A DNA stretch of 64,000 nucleotides from JACZST01 sp964195155 (GCA_964195155.1 CAXMOP010000079.1:15305-79304); one strand, 5' to 3'. Counted from the first letter of the stretch, positions 8,225 through 17,012 are shown. Numbers and translations: made by a program. The notes: a model not told the origin generated them from the sequence alone.

Positions 8225-9387
8225 CCAGATATCTTGCAGGACGCATCTTCGCCGGGCTGGTGACCCTCGTCATCTTCGTGACGATCCTGTTCTTCATGGC
8301 CGAGATCCTCATCCCCGGCGACTACGTGACACAATTCACTCTTGGGATGAGCCCCCAAGACCGTGCGGCATTGCGGGCGGAGCTTGGGCTCGACCAACCG
8401 CTGCTCACGCGCTACCTCGATTACATGGCCGGGCTGCTGCGCGGTGACCTCGGCGAGACGGGCGGGGGAGGGTCGGTGATCGACGCGTTGATCGCCTTCC
8501 TGCCCTGGACGCTGCTGATCTTCGTTTTTGCAATGGCGATCGCCTTCCCGATCGGCCATCGGCTCGGAAAGATCGCCGGCTGGCGCGATGGCACCCCGGG
8601 GGCGGCCGGGCTCACCATGGCTTCCGTGGGGCTGTACACGCTCTTCCCCCCGTTGCTCGTGTTCTTCTTGGTGGTCTTTGTCTCCGGGCTGACCGACAAT
8701 CAGGGAATCGGAGCGCTGCGGGCGCTACTCAAGGATGGGGCGCTCAGCGTTGACGTCGCTTGGTCGATGTTGTGGACCGTCGTCGTCATCGCACTGGCTC
8801 TCGGTGTCGCCGCGCTGGGCCTCGATCGCTACCACCGAACCCTGCCCGCCTGGGTGTGGGCGCTCGGCCTTATCGCCGGCCCCGTGCTGATTTGGATGGC
8901 GAGGGGCATGTGGAGCGACGTCATCGTCATCCTGCGCTATCTGGCTCTGCCCATCATCGCGGTCGCGATCCTCGCCTTCGGCGAGGTCGCACTCGTCTCC
9001 AAGTCGACCGTGAAGGAGGCATCGCATGAGGAATTCGTCTTCGCGGCGAGGGCAAAGGGCCTGCCAGACAAGGACATCCGCGACCACCACGTCGCCCGCT
9101 ATGCCTTGCTCCCCACGCTGAGCAAGCTGATGGTGAGCGTCCCATTCATGCTCGTTGGGCTGATGATCATCGAGATTTCGTTTGCCTGGCCAAAGGACGG
9201 AGCGTTCGGGATGACGGTTCCCGGGATGAGCTCGGCGCTGTTCACGTCACTGGAGAACCGCGACACGACCATGGTGCTGGGCGGCCTCCTCGCGGTCGGC
9301 ATCATTGTGCTCCTGGTGCGGCTTTTCCTCGACGTGCTTCAAGCCGCCTTGGATCCGCGAATCCGTATCGGCAGCAGGGCGCAATGA
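8221..9387 (+). CDS. Oligopeptide/dipeptide-type ABC transporter permease, B-type (copy 2)
   Basis: The 388-residue protein has exactly the same length as the B-type gene at 6012-7178 and aligns end to end. The first 40 residues differ at about a third of positions. It has the same EAA loop (EEFVFAARAKGLPDKDI plus HHVARYALLPTLS) and the same LDPRIRIG ending. Tandem duplication followed by divergence is the simplest explanation. Start and stop overlap neighbouring genes by ATGA, so all four permeases probably form one transcript. Confidence 0.88.
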   Translation: MTRYLAGRIFAGLVTLVIFVTILFFMAEILIPGDYVTQFTLGMSPQDRAALRAELGLDQPLLTRYLDYMAGLLRGDLGETGGGGSVIDALIAFLPWTLLIFVFAMAIAFPIGHRLGKIAGWRDGTPGAAGLTMASVGLYTLFPPLLVFFLVVFVSGLTDNQGIGALRALLKDGALSVDVAWSMLWTVVVIALALGVAALGLDRYHRTLPAWVWALGLIAGPVLIWMARGMWSDVIVILRYLALPIIAVAILAFGEVALVSKSTVKEASHEEFVFAARAKGLPDKDIRDHHVARYALLPTLSKLMVSVPFMLVGLMIIEISFAWPKDGAFGMTVPGMSSALFTSLENRDTTMVLGGLLAVGIIVLLVRLFLDVLQAALDPRIRIGSRAQ

Positions 9388-10433
9388 GTCTCGAACTCAC
9401 CGCCTCTCAGTCGGGGCGAGGTGCCAGGAAGCGGGCAAGGGCAGCGGTCTGGAACCGGTTCAAGAGGAGCGTCCCCGGGATGATCGGGTTGGTGTTGCTC
9501 TTGATCTTCGCCCTCATGGCTGTGGCGTACCCAATCCTGATCCGGACAGTGTGGGACCCGAACATCTACGACCCGGAGACCGGTATCGACCTCACCGTTG
9601 TTGACAAGGTGTACGTCGAGGAGGTGACAGACCCTGCGACAGAGGTCGGCCGTGTCGATGCGTTCCTCAACGATCCGTTCGCCCAGCTCGGCGACGTGGT
9701 CACGGTGCGCGCCCCGGCGCCGACCGGCCTCGCCCACCTCCTTGGGACCGATCCGTGGGGCCACGACGTGTTGGCGATGCTGCTGGCGGGCGCCAGTTCG
9801 GCGTTCGTGATGGCAACCACCGCCGCGCTCACCACCGCAATCGTGGCGATCACCATCGCCGCCATCGCCGCCTTCTACGGGGGATGGATCGACACGGTGC
9901 TGTCCAACATTTCGGGCGCCCTGCTGCTGCTGCCGGTGCCGCTGTTGATGATCATCCTCGGAACCTCGGAGATCGGCGAGCACATCGGTCCCGCCCAGTT
10001 CGGGTTCATCTACGGGCTGCTCGCCGGCGCCGGTGCGGCGGCCATCGTCGTGCGGTCCCAGGCGGTCACCACGATGCGCCGGCCCTTCATCGACGCGGCC
10101 AGGTCGACGGGAGCGAGTTCGAGCCGCATTGTTCTCCGCCATCTGGTGCCGCATCTGATCCCGCTGGCCGCGATCGCGATGCTGATCGGCGTCACCGGGG
10201 CAATCGTCGCCGATGCGTTTGTGTCTTTTCTCGCATACGGAGACAACCGGTTCAGCTGGGGGACCATGCTCAATGCGGCGATCCGGTTTCCCAGCCTGCG
10301 GGGGCTCTTTGACACGCCCTGGCACCTGCTGATCATCGGGGGCATCGCCATCTCGCTGCTGGCCGCCTCGTTCTATCTGGTGGCGATCGGGATCCACACC
10401 GCCTTCGACACCCCGAAGGTGAAACGAAGCTAG
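9384..10433 (+). CDS. Oligopeptide/dipeptide-type ABC transporter permease, C-type (copy 2)
   Basis: The 349-residue protein has exactly the same length as the C-type gene at 7175-8224. Matching segments include KRSVPGMIGLVLLLIFALM, HLLGTDPWGHDVLAMLLAGA and the EAA loop RRPFIDAARSTGASSSRIVL. The C-terminus ASFYLVAIGIHTAFDTPK also corresponds. The gene is last in the four-permease operon. Its stop codon overlaps the stop of the convergent ArsR-SRPBCC gene by 4 bases. Confidence 0.88.
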   Translation: MSLELTASQSGRGARKRARAAVWNRFKRSVPGMIGLVLLLIFALMAVAYPILIRTVWDPNIYDPETGIDLTVVDKVYVEEVTDPATEVGRVDAFLNDPFAQLGDVVTVRAPAPTGLAHLLGTDPWGHDVLAMLLAGASSAFVMATTAALTTAIVAITIAAIAAFYGGWIDTVLSNISGALLLLPVPLLMIILGTSEIGEHIGPAQFGFIYGLLAGAGAAAIVVRSQAVTTMRRPFIDAARSTGASSSRIVLRHLVPHLIPLAAIAMLIGVTGAIVADAFVSFLAYGDNRFSWGTMLNAAIRFPSLRGLFDTPWHLLIIGGIAISLLAASFYLVAIGIHTAFDTPKVKRS

Positions 10434-11188
10434 GCCGGTGTCAGCGGCTGACCGGTCTCCAAGAGCGTTTTCAAGCCGCCAACGATGTACGGCAGGCCTT
10501 CGGCAAAGTCCTTGAGGCGCTTGCTCTCGGGATCGAGGTCGTAGTACTCGACACCCACCCTGGTGAGCCCGTCCTCTGACTCAACGATCCAGGCCATGTG
10601 CGCCGGGCCCTCCGCTTCGAGCTCGGGATCCCAGCGAGCATGGAAGGTCATCTCGACCCGCTTGCCGTGATCGATGGCGATGATCTCACCGTCCGCAGCG
10701 ATACTGCCGTCCGGGTACGTGTACAAGACGACGGACCCCGGTTCCCAGTCCGACTCGACGCGGGTGCCGTAGAAATACTGCACGGTGAGATCGCCGTCGA
10801 CGATGGCGTTCCAGGCGTCCTCCGGGTCGCATCTGATGATGGTCTGGTAGACGTGGGTTGGTTCCGGCATGGTTCGGGTCCCTCCTTCGAGATGGGTCTT
10901 CATCGCCGCCATGGCGCCGACGACGGGTTCGGTGTACTTGCTGATCCAACGGTCATGGGCGAGCCGGATGGGGACCGGGTTCAGGTAGTGGTGTTTGGAA
11001 CGGCCGACCTTTCTGGTGGTGATCAGGCTGGCACCCTCGAGCACCGACAGGTGGTTCATCACCCCGAATCGGGTCATCTCCGGCAGGTGTTCGCAGAGCT
11101 CTCCCAGCGTTTGGGCATCGTTCTCGAACAGACGGTCGAGCAACAGCCGCCTGCTGGGGTCGTTGAGCGCTTTGAACACCTCGTCCAT
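10430..11188 (-). CDS. ArsR-type HTH regulator fused to an SRPBCC (AHSA1-like) domain
   Basis: About 252 residues. Residues 1-90 form an ArsR winged helix: MDEVFKALNDPSRRLLLDRL, recognition helix region FGVMNHLSVLEGASLITTRK, then KHHYLNPVPIRLAHDRWISKY. From about residue 110 an SRPBCC/AHSA1 domain starts (VYQTIIRCDPEDAWNAIVDG) and runs through the C-terminus, giving a possible ligand pocket on the regulator. The ATG at 11188 has GGAG at suitable spacing and matches the usual family start. ATGs at 11203 and 11215 and a GTG at 11233 are alternatives, but the last lies inside the palindrome at 11216-11235. It is probably autoregulated. Confidence 0.82.
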   Translation of the reverse strand: MDEVFKALNDPSRRLLLDRLFENDAQTLGELCEHLPEMTRFGVMNHLSVLEGASLITTRKVGRSKHHYLNPVPIRLAHDRWISKYTEPVVGAMAAMKTHLEGGTRTMPEPTHVYQTIIRCDPEDAWNAIVDGDLTVQYFYGTRVESDWEPGSVVLYTYPDGSIAADGEIIAIDHGKRVEMTFHARWDPELEAEGPAHMAWIVESEDGLTRVGVEYYDLDPESKRLKDFAEGLPYIVGGLKTLLETGQPLTPA

Positions 11189-11215
11189 TTCCTCGATCTC
11201 CATGCGCTCGATCAT

Positions 11216-11235
11216 ATGTGAGTGAATACTCACAT
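11216..11235. promoter_or_regulatory. ArsR-type operator, perfect inverted repeat
   Basis: ATGTGAGT-GAAT-ACTCACAT is a perfect 8-bp-arm palindrome directly upstream of the ArsR-SRPBCC coding region. This size and position are typical of ArsR autoregulatory operators. A function for this regulator is inferred from position only. Confidence 0.7.
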
Positions 11236-11252
11236 GTCAACCAACGATGGCA

Positions 11253-11298
11253 TACCCAGGGTTCCAGAGCGGATATATGACGCTGCGAACCCTGGGTA
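11253..11298 (-). terminator. Hairpin after the gnd-aldolase operon
   Basis: TACCCAGGGTT and AACCCTGGGTA form a perfect 11-bp stem 10 bases past the stop of the DapA-like gene. No T-run follows, so termination would be of the U-less type common in high-GC actinobacteria. An 18-base part (11279-11296) recurs inverted at 59762-59779. Confidence 0.5.
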
Positions 11299-11307
11299 CG
11301 AAGAGAC

Positions 11308-12141
11308 CTACGAGACCAGGGCCTTGACGGCGTCCCGGTCGTTGCCGCCGAGGGGTGTCAGGGGCAGGCGCATCGTGCCGGTGATGAGCCCGACTTCCTC
11401 TGCGGCAGCGTAGGTGCCGGCCAGGCCAAATCCCTCGACGACGCCGGCGAGGGTGGCGAGGCGCTGCTGGGCGCCGTCGTCCTGGAGGGCCTCGACGACG
11501 AGTTCGTAGGCGTAGTTCGCTGAGGCGGTGATGGCGCCGTGGGCGCCGCTTGCAAAGGACTGGTGCAGGGCCCTCGAGGATCCGGCAAGCACGAGAAATT
11601 GGGCGTCGGCCGTCAGCCCGGGGATGCGCTCGGTGTCGCCGCCGGAGTCTTTCATACCGACGATGTCGGGGTGGGTGGCGAGATCAACGGCAACTGCGAC
11701 CGGGAGCTCGTAGCCGGTTGTGGACGGCACCGAGTACAGAAAGACCGGCAGCGGAACCGCATCGGCGACCGTCCGGTAGAACAAGGCGACGAGCTCGTCA
11801 TTGCCGCGGACGAGGCTGGTCGGGGTCATCAGCAGAAGGGCGTCTGCGCCGCCGTCGATGGCCTCTTCGATCTGGTTGATCGCCTGGTCGACCGACTCCG
11901 CCTGAACCCCGCACAACAGAAAGGAATCCGGCCCGAGCGCCTTGCGCCCGACCCCGACCAGGCGGTGACGCTGACCCTGGAGCAGGTACGGGCCCTGCCC
12001 GGTCGATCCGGCGATGAGGAAGCCTTGGGCGCCCCGGGAGACGAGCACCTCGAGGTTGTGCCGGTGGGCGTTGTCGTCGACCGTGCCGTCGCGATCAAAC
12101 GGGGTGATCAGCGCCGGGAGCACTCGCGGCAGAGGCTTCAT
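11308..12141 (-). CDS. DapA/N-acetylneuraminate-lyase family aldolase
   Basis: The 277-residue TIM-barrel class I aldolase has three hallmarks. These are the AGSTGQGPYL pyruvate-carboxylate loop, the catalytic Tyr in FLYSVPSTTG (about residue 131), and the Schiff-base Lys in VGMKDSGGD (about residue 159). The family includes dihydrodipicolinate synthase and 2-keto-3-deoxy-sugar-acid aldolases. Its translational coupling to gnd (TGATG) makes a sugar-acid aldolase at least as likely as lysine biosynthesis. The start at MKPLPRV is the only one compatible with the conserved N-terminus VLPALITPFDRDG. Confidence 0.85.
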   Translation of the reverse strand: MKPLPRVLPALITPFDRDGTVDDNAHRHNLEVLVSRGAQGFLIAGSTGQGPYLLQGQRHRLVGVGRKALGPDSFLLCGVQAESVDQAINQIEEAIDGGADALLLMTPTSLVRGNDELVALFYRTVADAVPLPVFLYSVPSTTGYELPVAVAVDLATHPDIVGMKDSGGDTERIPGLTADAQFLVLAGSSRALHQSFASGAHGAITASANYAYELVVEALQDDGAQQRLATLAGVVEGFGLAGTYAAAEEVGLITGTMRLPLTPLGGNDRDAVKALVS

Positions 12142-13583
12142 CACAGGTCCCACTCGGAATGGATGAACTCGCCCCGCGGCCGGTCGATGCGCTCGTAGGT
12201 GTGGGCTCCGAACGCATCGCGTTGAGCCTGGGTCAGGTTTGCCGGCAAACGCTCCGAGCGGTATCCGTCGTAGAAGGCAAGCGCCGATGCGTATGCGGGA
12301 ACCGGGATGCCTGCCACCTGGGCTCGGATGACGGCCCGCCGCCAGCCCGGCTCGGCGGCGGTTACGGCCTCGGAGAAGAATGGGTCGAGCAGGAGGTTTG
12401 GGACTTCGGGCCGAATCCGATATGCCGTGGTGATCTCCGAGAGGAACCGGGATCTGATGATGCAACCGGCCCGCCACAATGAGGCGATCGTTCCGGGGTC
12501 AAGCTGCCACCCGAGCTCCTCGCGGGCAGCGTGGAAGAGCATGAAACCCTGGGCATACGAAACGATCTTCGAGGCGTAGAGGGCGTCTTCGAGGTCGTCG
12601 ATGACGTCGGTCGGCTCATCGATGATCGCTGTCGGCGGGCCGGTGAGGACCTCGGACGCTCCGGCCCGCTCTTCAACCATCGCGGAGAGGAACCGGGCAT
12701 ATACCGCCTCGGCGACGAGGGTGGTCGCTGTCGGTTGGTCCATCGACGCGACCACGGTCCACTTGCCGCTGCCCTTCTGCGCGGCCGCGTCGAGCACCTG
12801 GTCGACGAGCGCTGCATCTTCGTCGTCGTCCTGGACACCGAGGATCCTGGCGGTGAGCTCGATGAGGTAGGAATCGAGGCGGCCTTCGTTCCACTTGGCG
12901 AACACCGGCTGCATCTGGGATGCGGTGAGGCCGAGCCCGCGCTTCATCACGTCGTAGGCCTCGGCGATGATCTGCATGTCGCCGTATTCGATGCCGTTGT
13001 GAATCATCTTGACGAAGTGGCCGGCCCCACCGGAGCCCACCCAGTCCCCGCACGCTTCACCCTCGGCTTCGGCCGCGATGTCCTGGATGAGGTCTTGGAT
13101 CGCCGGCCATGCCTCCTCCGAGCCGCCCGGCATGATCGACGGGCCGTACCGCGCCCCCTCTTCACCGCCGGAGACTCCCATCCCGACGAAGAGGATGCCG
13201 TGCTCGGCAAGCTCACTGACCCGCCGCTCGGTGTCGGTGTACAGCGAGTTGCCACCGTCCAGGATGATGTCGCCGCGGTCGAGGAGCGGGAACAATGCGT
13301 CGATCTGCTGGTCGACGGGCTTGCCGGCGGGGATCAGCATCATCACCCTGCGGGGCTTCTTCAAGGATGAGACCAGCTCTTCGAGTGAATAGGTGCCGAT
13401 CACCTCGGTGCCCGCCGCGTCACCGGCGAGGAACTCATCGACGCGCTCGGAATGCCGGTTGAAAACGGCAACCGTATACCCGTGGTCGTTCATGTTGAGC
13501 ACGAGGTTGCTGCCCATCACCCCGAGCCCGATGAGCCCGATGTCTGCGCTGCTGGAAGCACTGCCTGGCGCGTTGTCGGTCAT
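12141..13583 (-). CDS. gnd: 6-phosphogluconate dehydrogenase, decarboxylating
   Basis: The 480-residue enzyme oxidises 6-phosphogluconate to ribulose 5-phosphate with release of CO2 and formation of NADPH. The NADP-binding turn IGLIGLGVMGSNLVLNM is near residue 16. GDIILDGGNSLYTDTERR, MGVSGGEEGARYGPSIMPGG and the catalytic GAGHFVKMIHNGIEYGDMQ (Lys and Asn) are intact. Length is that of the long, dimeric family. The start MTDNAPG is chosen because upstream sequence lacks family similarity. It is coupled to the downstream aldolase gene. Confidence 0.95.
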   Translation of the reverse strand: MTDNAPGSASSSADIGLIGLGVMGSNLVLNMNDHGYTVAVFNRHSERVDEFLAGDAAGTEVIGTYSLEELVSSLKKPRRVMMLIPAGKPVDQQIDALFPLLDRGDIILDGGNSLYTDTERRVSELAEHGILFVGMGVSGGEEGARYGPSIMPGGSEEAWPAIQDLIQDIAAEAEGEACGDWVGSGGAGHFVKMIHNGIEYGDMQIIAEAYDVMKRGLGLTASQMQPVFAKWNEGRLDSYLIELTARILGVQDDDEDAALVDQVLDAAAQKGSGKWTVVASMDQPTATTLVAEAVYARFLSAMVEERAGASEVLTGPPTAIIDEPTDVIDDLEDALYASKIVSYAQGFMLFHAAREELGWQLDPGTIASLWRAGCIIRSRFLSEITTAYRIRPEVPNLLLDPFFSEAVTAAEPGWRRAVIRAQVAGIPVPAYASALAFYDGYRSERLPANLTQAQRDAFGAHTYERIDRPRGEFIHSEWDL

Positions 13584-13608
13584 GGCCTGGGACGGTAGCG
13601 GCCGGTCG

Positions 13609-13824
13609 CTACTTCTTGGCCTGCATCGCGGCACCGATCGCCAAGCCGAACCCGATGCCGAGCGCGATCCAGACCGAGCTCCCGGTGGCGCTGTACAGCG
13701 CCACGCCGACACCGACACCAATCGCGATGCCTGCACCGATCGTTGGGCCCGCTGCGGGTCGCCGACCGCTCGGTTCCCCTTCGGAGGCGTCGTGTTCGTC
13801 CTGTGGCGTCTCGGGTTCGTCCAT
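13609..13824 (-). CDS. Small glycine-rich membrane protein, function unknown
   Basis: About 71 residues: an acidic polar N-terminus (DEPETPQDEHDASEGE) and then two short hydrophobic Gly/Ala segments. The repeated G-x-x-x-G spacing (GAGIAIGVGVGVALYSATG; WIALGIGFGLAIGAAM) suggests two closely packed helices. It ends in a double lysine. It lies 25 bases before gnd on the same strand. The start is uncertain (GTG at 13830 or ATG at 13824). I do not recognise a named family. Confidence 0.55.
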   Translation of the reverse strand: MDEPETPQDEHDASEGEPSGRRPAAGPTIGAGIAIGVGVGVALYSATGSSVWIALGIGFGLAIGAAMQAKK

Positions 13825-13920
13825 CGGCACAGGCTACCGGGCCACGGAGTCCGGGCCGGTTTGTGGAGCCCCCCACTTTTTCGTGGTCCATAGATCGACA
13901 CCGATTCATGGCCTAAAGAC

Positions 13921-15405
13921 CTAGCTGTAGAGCCTGCTGTCGAAGAACTCCTCGAGCTCCTGGCCGGAGACGGTCTCGGCGAGTTCGATGAAGTCCTCGG
14001 TGCTCGCATGGCCGTTCCGGTTCTCTCTCGCATAGATCCGCAGCAGATCGAAGAAGCGGTCGTCGCCGATCTCCTCGCGGAGGTCGGCGAGCAGCAGACC
14101 GCCAAGCTGGTACACCCCGCCGTTGAACAGGTCGGTGGGAGGGGGCTCGCCCGGCGGCGAGAAATTGGCGGCACTTGCAGCCTGGCGGCGGTTGGCGACG
14201 ACTTCCTCGTAGACCGCATGGCCCTCGCGGTGCTCGATCCAGAGCAGCTCGGCATAGGTGGCGAATCCCTCGTTGAGCCAGATGTCCTTCCATTGCTCTA
14301 GAGACACCGAGTTGCCGAACCACTGGTGGGCCAGCTCGTGGACCAGGACGAATTCGAAGATCGGCGATCCGGCGATGCCACGCCCGAAGATCGACATGGT
14401 CTGGTTCTCCAGCGCCGCCGGGAAGTCGCCCACCACGGTGATGCCATACCGGTCGAAGGGATACGGGCCGAATGACTCTTCCAGCGCGGCCACCATCTCG
14501 CCGGTTTCGAAGAGCACGGCGGGCTCGTTGCCGACGAGGTCGGGAGGGAGGAAGTTTCGAATGGGGATCCCGGCCGCCTCGGTCGAGACCCGATCTTCGA
14601 CGAGCTGGTAGCCCTCCCCGATGATGACCGTCGCCAGGTAGGGAGCCATGGGCTCGTCCATGTCCCAGGTGAAGGTGATCCCGTCTCCGCCCTCGTGGTC
14701 TGGCTCGGTTCCGAGGAACTCCCCGGTCGACCCGACCGCCCAGCCTTCCGGGACGGTCACGCGGTAACGAAACGTAGCCTTGTCGAGGGGATGGTCGTTG
14801 GCCGGGAACCAGGAATTGGCGGCGTCGGGCTCGGCGACGACGTATTGCTCTCCGTCTGGGCCCTCCCGCCAACCCATTGAAACTCTCGAAAAAGCGGGTG
14901 AGCCGACCGCACCGGGTTTGCCCGCATAGGCGATATTGACCGTGAATAGCCCTCCAGGCTGGAGCGGCACCGGGGGAGTGATCGTCAGCTCCCTGCCCTG
15001 GCGCTCGTACTCGGCCGGGTTGTCGTTGAGCGTGAGGTCGCTGATCTCGAATCCTTCGAAGTCGAGGTTGAAGGTCGCCAGGTTCTGGGTCGCGATGGCT
15101 TCGATCGTGACCGAGGCGGCGAGCAGGTTGGTCGCCGGGGTGTATCGCATCTCGAGGTCGTAGTGCGCAACGTCGTAGCCGCCATTACCCAGCGTCGGGT
15201 AGTACTCGTCACCGATTCCGGCCGAACCGACGGCGTCGTCGACCCCGGAGGCGTTCGGTGTTGTGCTCGGTGCAAGCGTGGTGGTGGTCGTCGAAGGAGA
15301 TCCGGTCGTCGCGGTGGTCGTGGTGGTTGCCGCGGGCCCGGCAGTGCACGCCGCGGCGACGAGGGCGAACAGAACCAGCAGTGGGAGCGGTTGCCTCCGG
15401 CGCAT
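13921..15405 (-). CDS. Secreted M1-family (gluzincin) metallopeptidase, predicted lipoprotein
   Basis: The 494-residue protein has an N-terminal signal with lipobox (LVAAAC, Cys20), so it is probably lipid-anchored. A Thr-rich spacer to about residue 45 is followed by the M1 beta domain. The zinc site HELAHQWFGN with the third ligand Glu in WLNEGFATYAELLW is the HExxH-x18-E arrangement. The aminopeptidase GxMEN motif is altered to AALENQT, so exopeptidase specificity may differ. The usual C-terminal helical domain is short. It cleaves peptides outside the cell. Confidence 0.88.
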   Translation of the reverse strand: MRRRQPLPLLVLFALVAAACTAGPAATTTTTATTGSPSTTTTTLAPSTTPNASGVDDAVGSAGIGDEYYPTLGNGGYDVAHYDLEMRYTPATNLLAASVTIEAIATQNLATFNLDFEGFEISDLTLNDNPAEYERQGRELTITPPVPLQPGGLFTVNIAYAGKPGAVGSPAFSRVSMGWREGPDGEQYVVAEPDAANSWFPANDHPLDKATFRYRVTVPEGWAVGSTGEFLGTEPDHEGGDGITFTWDMDEPMAPYLATVIIGEGYQLVEDRVSTEAAGIPIRNFLPPDLVGNEPAVLFETGEMVAALEESFGPYPFDRYGITVVGDFPAALENQTMSIFGRGIAGSPIFEFVLVHELAHQWFGNSVSLEQWKDIWLNEGFATYAELLWIEHREGHAVYEEVVANRRQAASAANFSPPGEPPPTDLFNGGVYQLGGLLLADLREEIGDDRFFDLLRIYARENRNGHASTEDFIELAETVSGQELEEFFDSRLYS

Positions 15406-15413
15406 CGGCAGAG

Positions 15414-15558
15414 CCTACGCCCGGTGCGCGGTAACGATCGCCATCGAGCCTGAGGAGCGTCTGCAGCCCCGGGAGATACAAGAACCGATGAGTCGAGGGC
15501 TCGGGAAACAAGTCATCGGCGAGCACCCTCCTACGCCCGGTGCGGGGTAACGATCGCC
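15414..15558. repeat. Direct repeat pair of 29 bases with a hairpin between
   Basis: Copies at 15414-15442 and 15530-15558 match at 28 of 29 positions (CCTACGCCCGGTGCG, then GGTAACGATCGCC). Between them CCGATGA (15485-15491) pairs with TCATCGG (15513-15519). The segment lies between the start of the M1 peptidase gene and the stop of the oxidoreductase gene. No function is evident. Confidence 0.6.
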
Positions 15559-16592
15559 TACAACACCAGCTCGGCAAGCGTGCGCAGCGTCTTGGGATCG
15601 CTGCTGTTGATCAACAAGGAAGTGACGCCCGCTGCTCGCCAGGCATCGAGGCGATCGGCGATGCGCTCCCTGCTGCCGACAAGGCTCAGCTCATCGACGA
15701 GGTCATCCGGCACCGCCGTCATCGCCTGCATCTTCTTTCCATCGAGGTAGAGGTCCTGGATGTGCTCGGCGGCCTCCTCATAGCCATACCGTCGCGCCAG
15801 GTCGTTGTAGAAGTTCTTCCCCTTGGCCCCCATGCCACCGATGTACAGAGCGAGGATCGGTTTGGCCTCGAGCCTCGCCCGGTCGATGTCATCGGTCACC
15901 GAGGCGAACACCGAGGCGGCGATGTCGAAGCGCTTTGCTTTCTCCGGTTCGCCGGACGCCGCAAACCCTTCCTCGAGCAGGGGCCCGTAGATGCTGCCTG
16001 CCTGTTCCGGGGAGTAGAAGATTGGCAGCCACCCGTCGGCGATCTCGGCGGTGAGTCGGACGTTGTTCGGTCCGATTGCCGCCAGGTAGATCGGCAGGTC
16101 GGGGTTCGTTGGCTTGAGCATGAGCTTGAGCGGCTTGCCCAGCCCGAGTGCGCCTTCGCCGTGGTAGGGGAGCTGGTAGTAGTCACCGTCGAAGCTCAGC
16201 GGTTCATCGCGAGCCAGCGCCTTGCGGACGATCGAGACATACTCGCGGGTGACGCCGAGTGGCTTCCCGTAGGGACGGCCGTGCCAGCCCTCGACCACTT
16301 GCGGTCCAGAGACTCCGAGCCCGAGGAGGAATCGTCCCCCGGACATCAAATCGATGGTTGCTGCGGTCATCGCCGTCATCGCCGGGGTACGGGCGGGCAT
16401 CTGGAGGATGCCGGCGCCGAGCTTGATCTTCTCGGTTCGCGCCGCCAGGAACGCCAGGGGGGTCAGGGCGTCCGATCCGTACGCCTCGGCGGTCCACACC
16501 GAGTCGTAGCCAAGGGATTCCGCCTCGGTGATCAAGCTCGTGTCGTCGGCGAGCGCCGTTGCGAAGTATCCGAGGTTGATGCCAAGCCGCAT
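15558..16592 (-). CDS. LLM-class (luciferase-like, probably F420-dependent) oxidoreductase
   Basis: The 344-residue TIM-barrel protein of the bacterial luciferase-like superfamily starts [37 protein letters not shown] and [24 protein letters not shown] are typical of actinobacterial F420-dependent members, as is [15 protein letters not shown]. The C-terminus ([18 protein letters not shown]) is the usual family end. It implies use of deazaflavin F420 or FMN. The substrate cannot be told. It is the leading gene before the M1 peptidase on the minus strand. Confidence 0.85.
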   Translation of the reverse strand: MRLGINLGYFATALADDTSLITEAESLGYDSVWTAEAYGSDALTPLAFLAARTEKIKLGAGILQMPARTPAMTAMTAATIDLMSGGRFLLGLGVSGPQVVEGWHGRPYGKPLGVTREYVSIVRKALARDEPLSFDGDYYQLPYHGEGALGLGKPLKLMLKPTNPDLPIYLAAIGPNNVRLTAEIADGWLPIFYSPEQAGSIYGPLLEEGFAASGEPEKAKRFDIAASVFASVTDDIDRARLEAKPILALYIGGMGAKGKNFYNDLARRYGYEEAAEHIQDLYLDGKKMQAMTAVPDDLVDELSLVGSRERIADRLDAWRAAGVTSLLINSSDPKTLRTLAELVL

Positions 16593-16608
16593 GTGGTGAG
16601 GGTAAACG

Positions 16609-16722
16609 AGTCGTCAGTCGTCAGTCAGACCCTCCGAGTCGGTGTTGGGTCTTCAATTCCTCGGGCTGAAGGCTGTGGACTGACGACTGATGACTCCAAA
16701 GGCTCTCGACTCTTGACTTTCT
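16609..16722. repeat. Family D: degenerate GTCGTCAGTC repeat with 12-bp inverted arms
   Basis: CAGTCGTCAGTC (16615-16626) pairs perfectly with GACTGACGACTG (16678-16689). The stretch is built from variants of GTCGTCAG, GACTCTTGACT and CTGTGGACTGA. It recurs in related form at 23119-23193. It sits upstream of the luciferase-like gene and may act as a hairpin or be a decayed tandem repeat. Confidence 0.55.
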
Positions 16723-16762
16723 GTCACACCTCATCCGTAGCGTCCTCAGCGAGGAGGACGAC

Positions 16763-16972
16763 ATGATCATCGACTGTGACACGTGTGTGATGGATGGGAC
16801 TTCGGCGTGCGCCGACTGCATCGTCCCGGTGCTGCTTGCCGGGACGGGGGGCCGCATCGAGGTCGACCGCGAAGAAGAGGAAGCGCTGCGCAACCTCTCC
16901 GATGCCGGCCTGGTGGCGCCGCTTCGCCTCGTGCCGCGCTTCCCCGACGATGACGCAGCCTCAGCCGGGTAG
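16763..16972 (+). CDS. Small cysteine-containing actinobacterial protein, function unknown
   Basis: The 69-residue protein opens MIIDCDTCVMDGTSACADC, with CxxC and CxxC pairs, suggesting a bound metal or disulfide. It continues to an acidic helix and a LSDAGLVAPLRLVPRF segment. Short proteins of this layout recur in actinobacteria, but I know no function. A strong GAGGAGG precedes the ATG by 7 bases. It may be co-transcribed with the hydrolase gene 40 bases downstream. Confidence 0.7.
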   Translation: MIIDCDTCVMDGTSACADCIVPVLLAGTGGRIEVDREEEEALRNLSDAGLVAPLRLVPRFPDDDAASAG

Positions 16973-17012
16973 GTTCTCCTTGCACGCACGAGCGATTGAG
17001 CTGGAGGATGTC

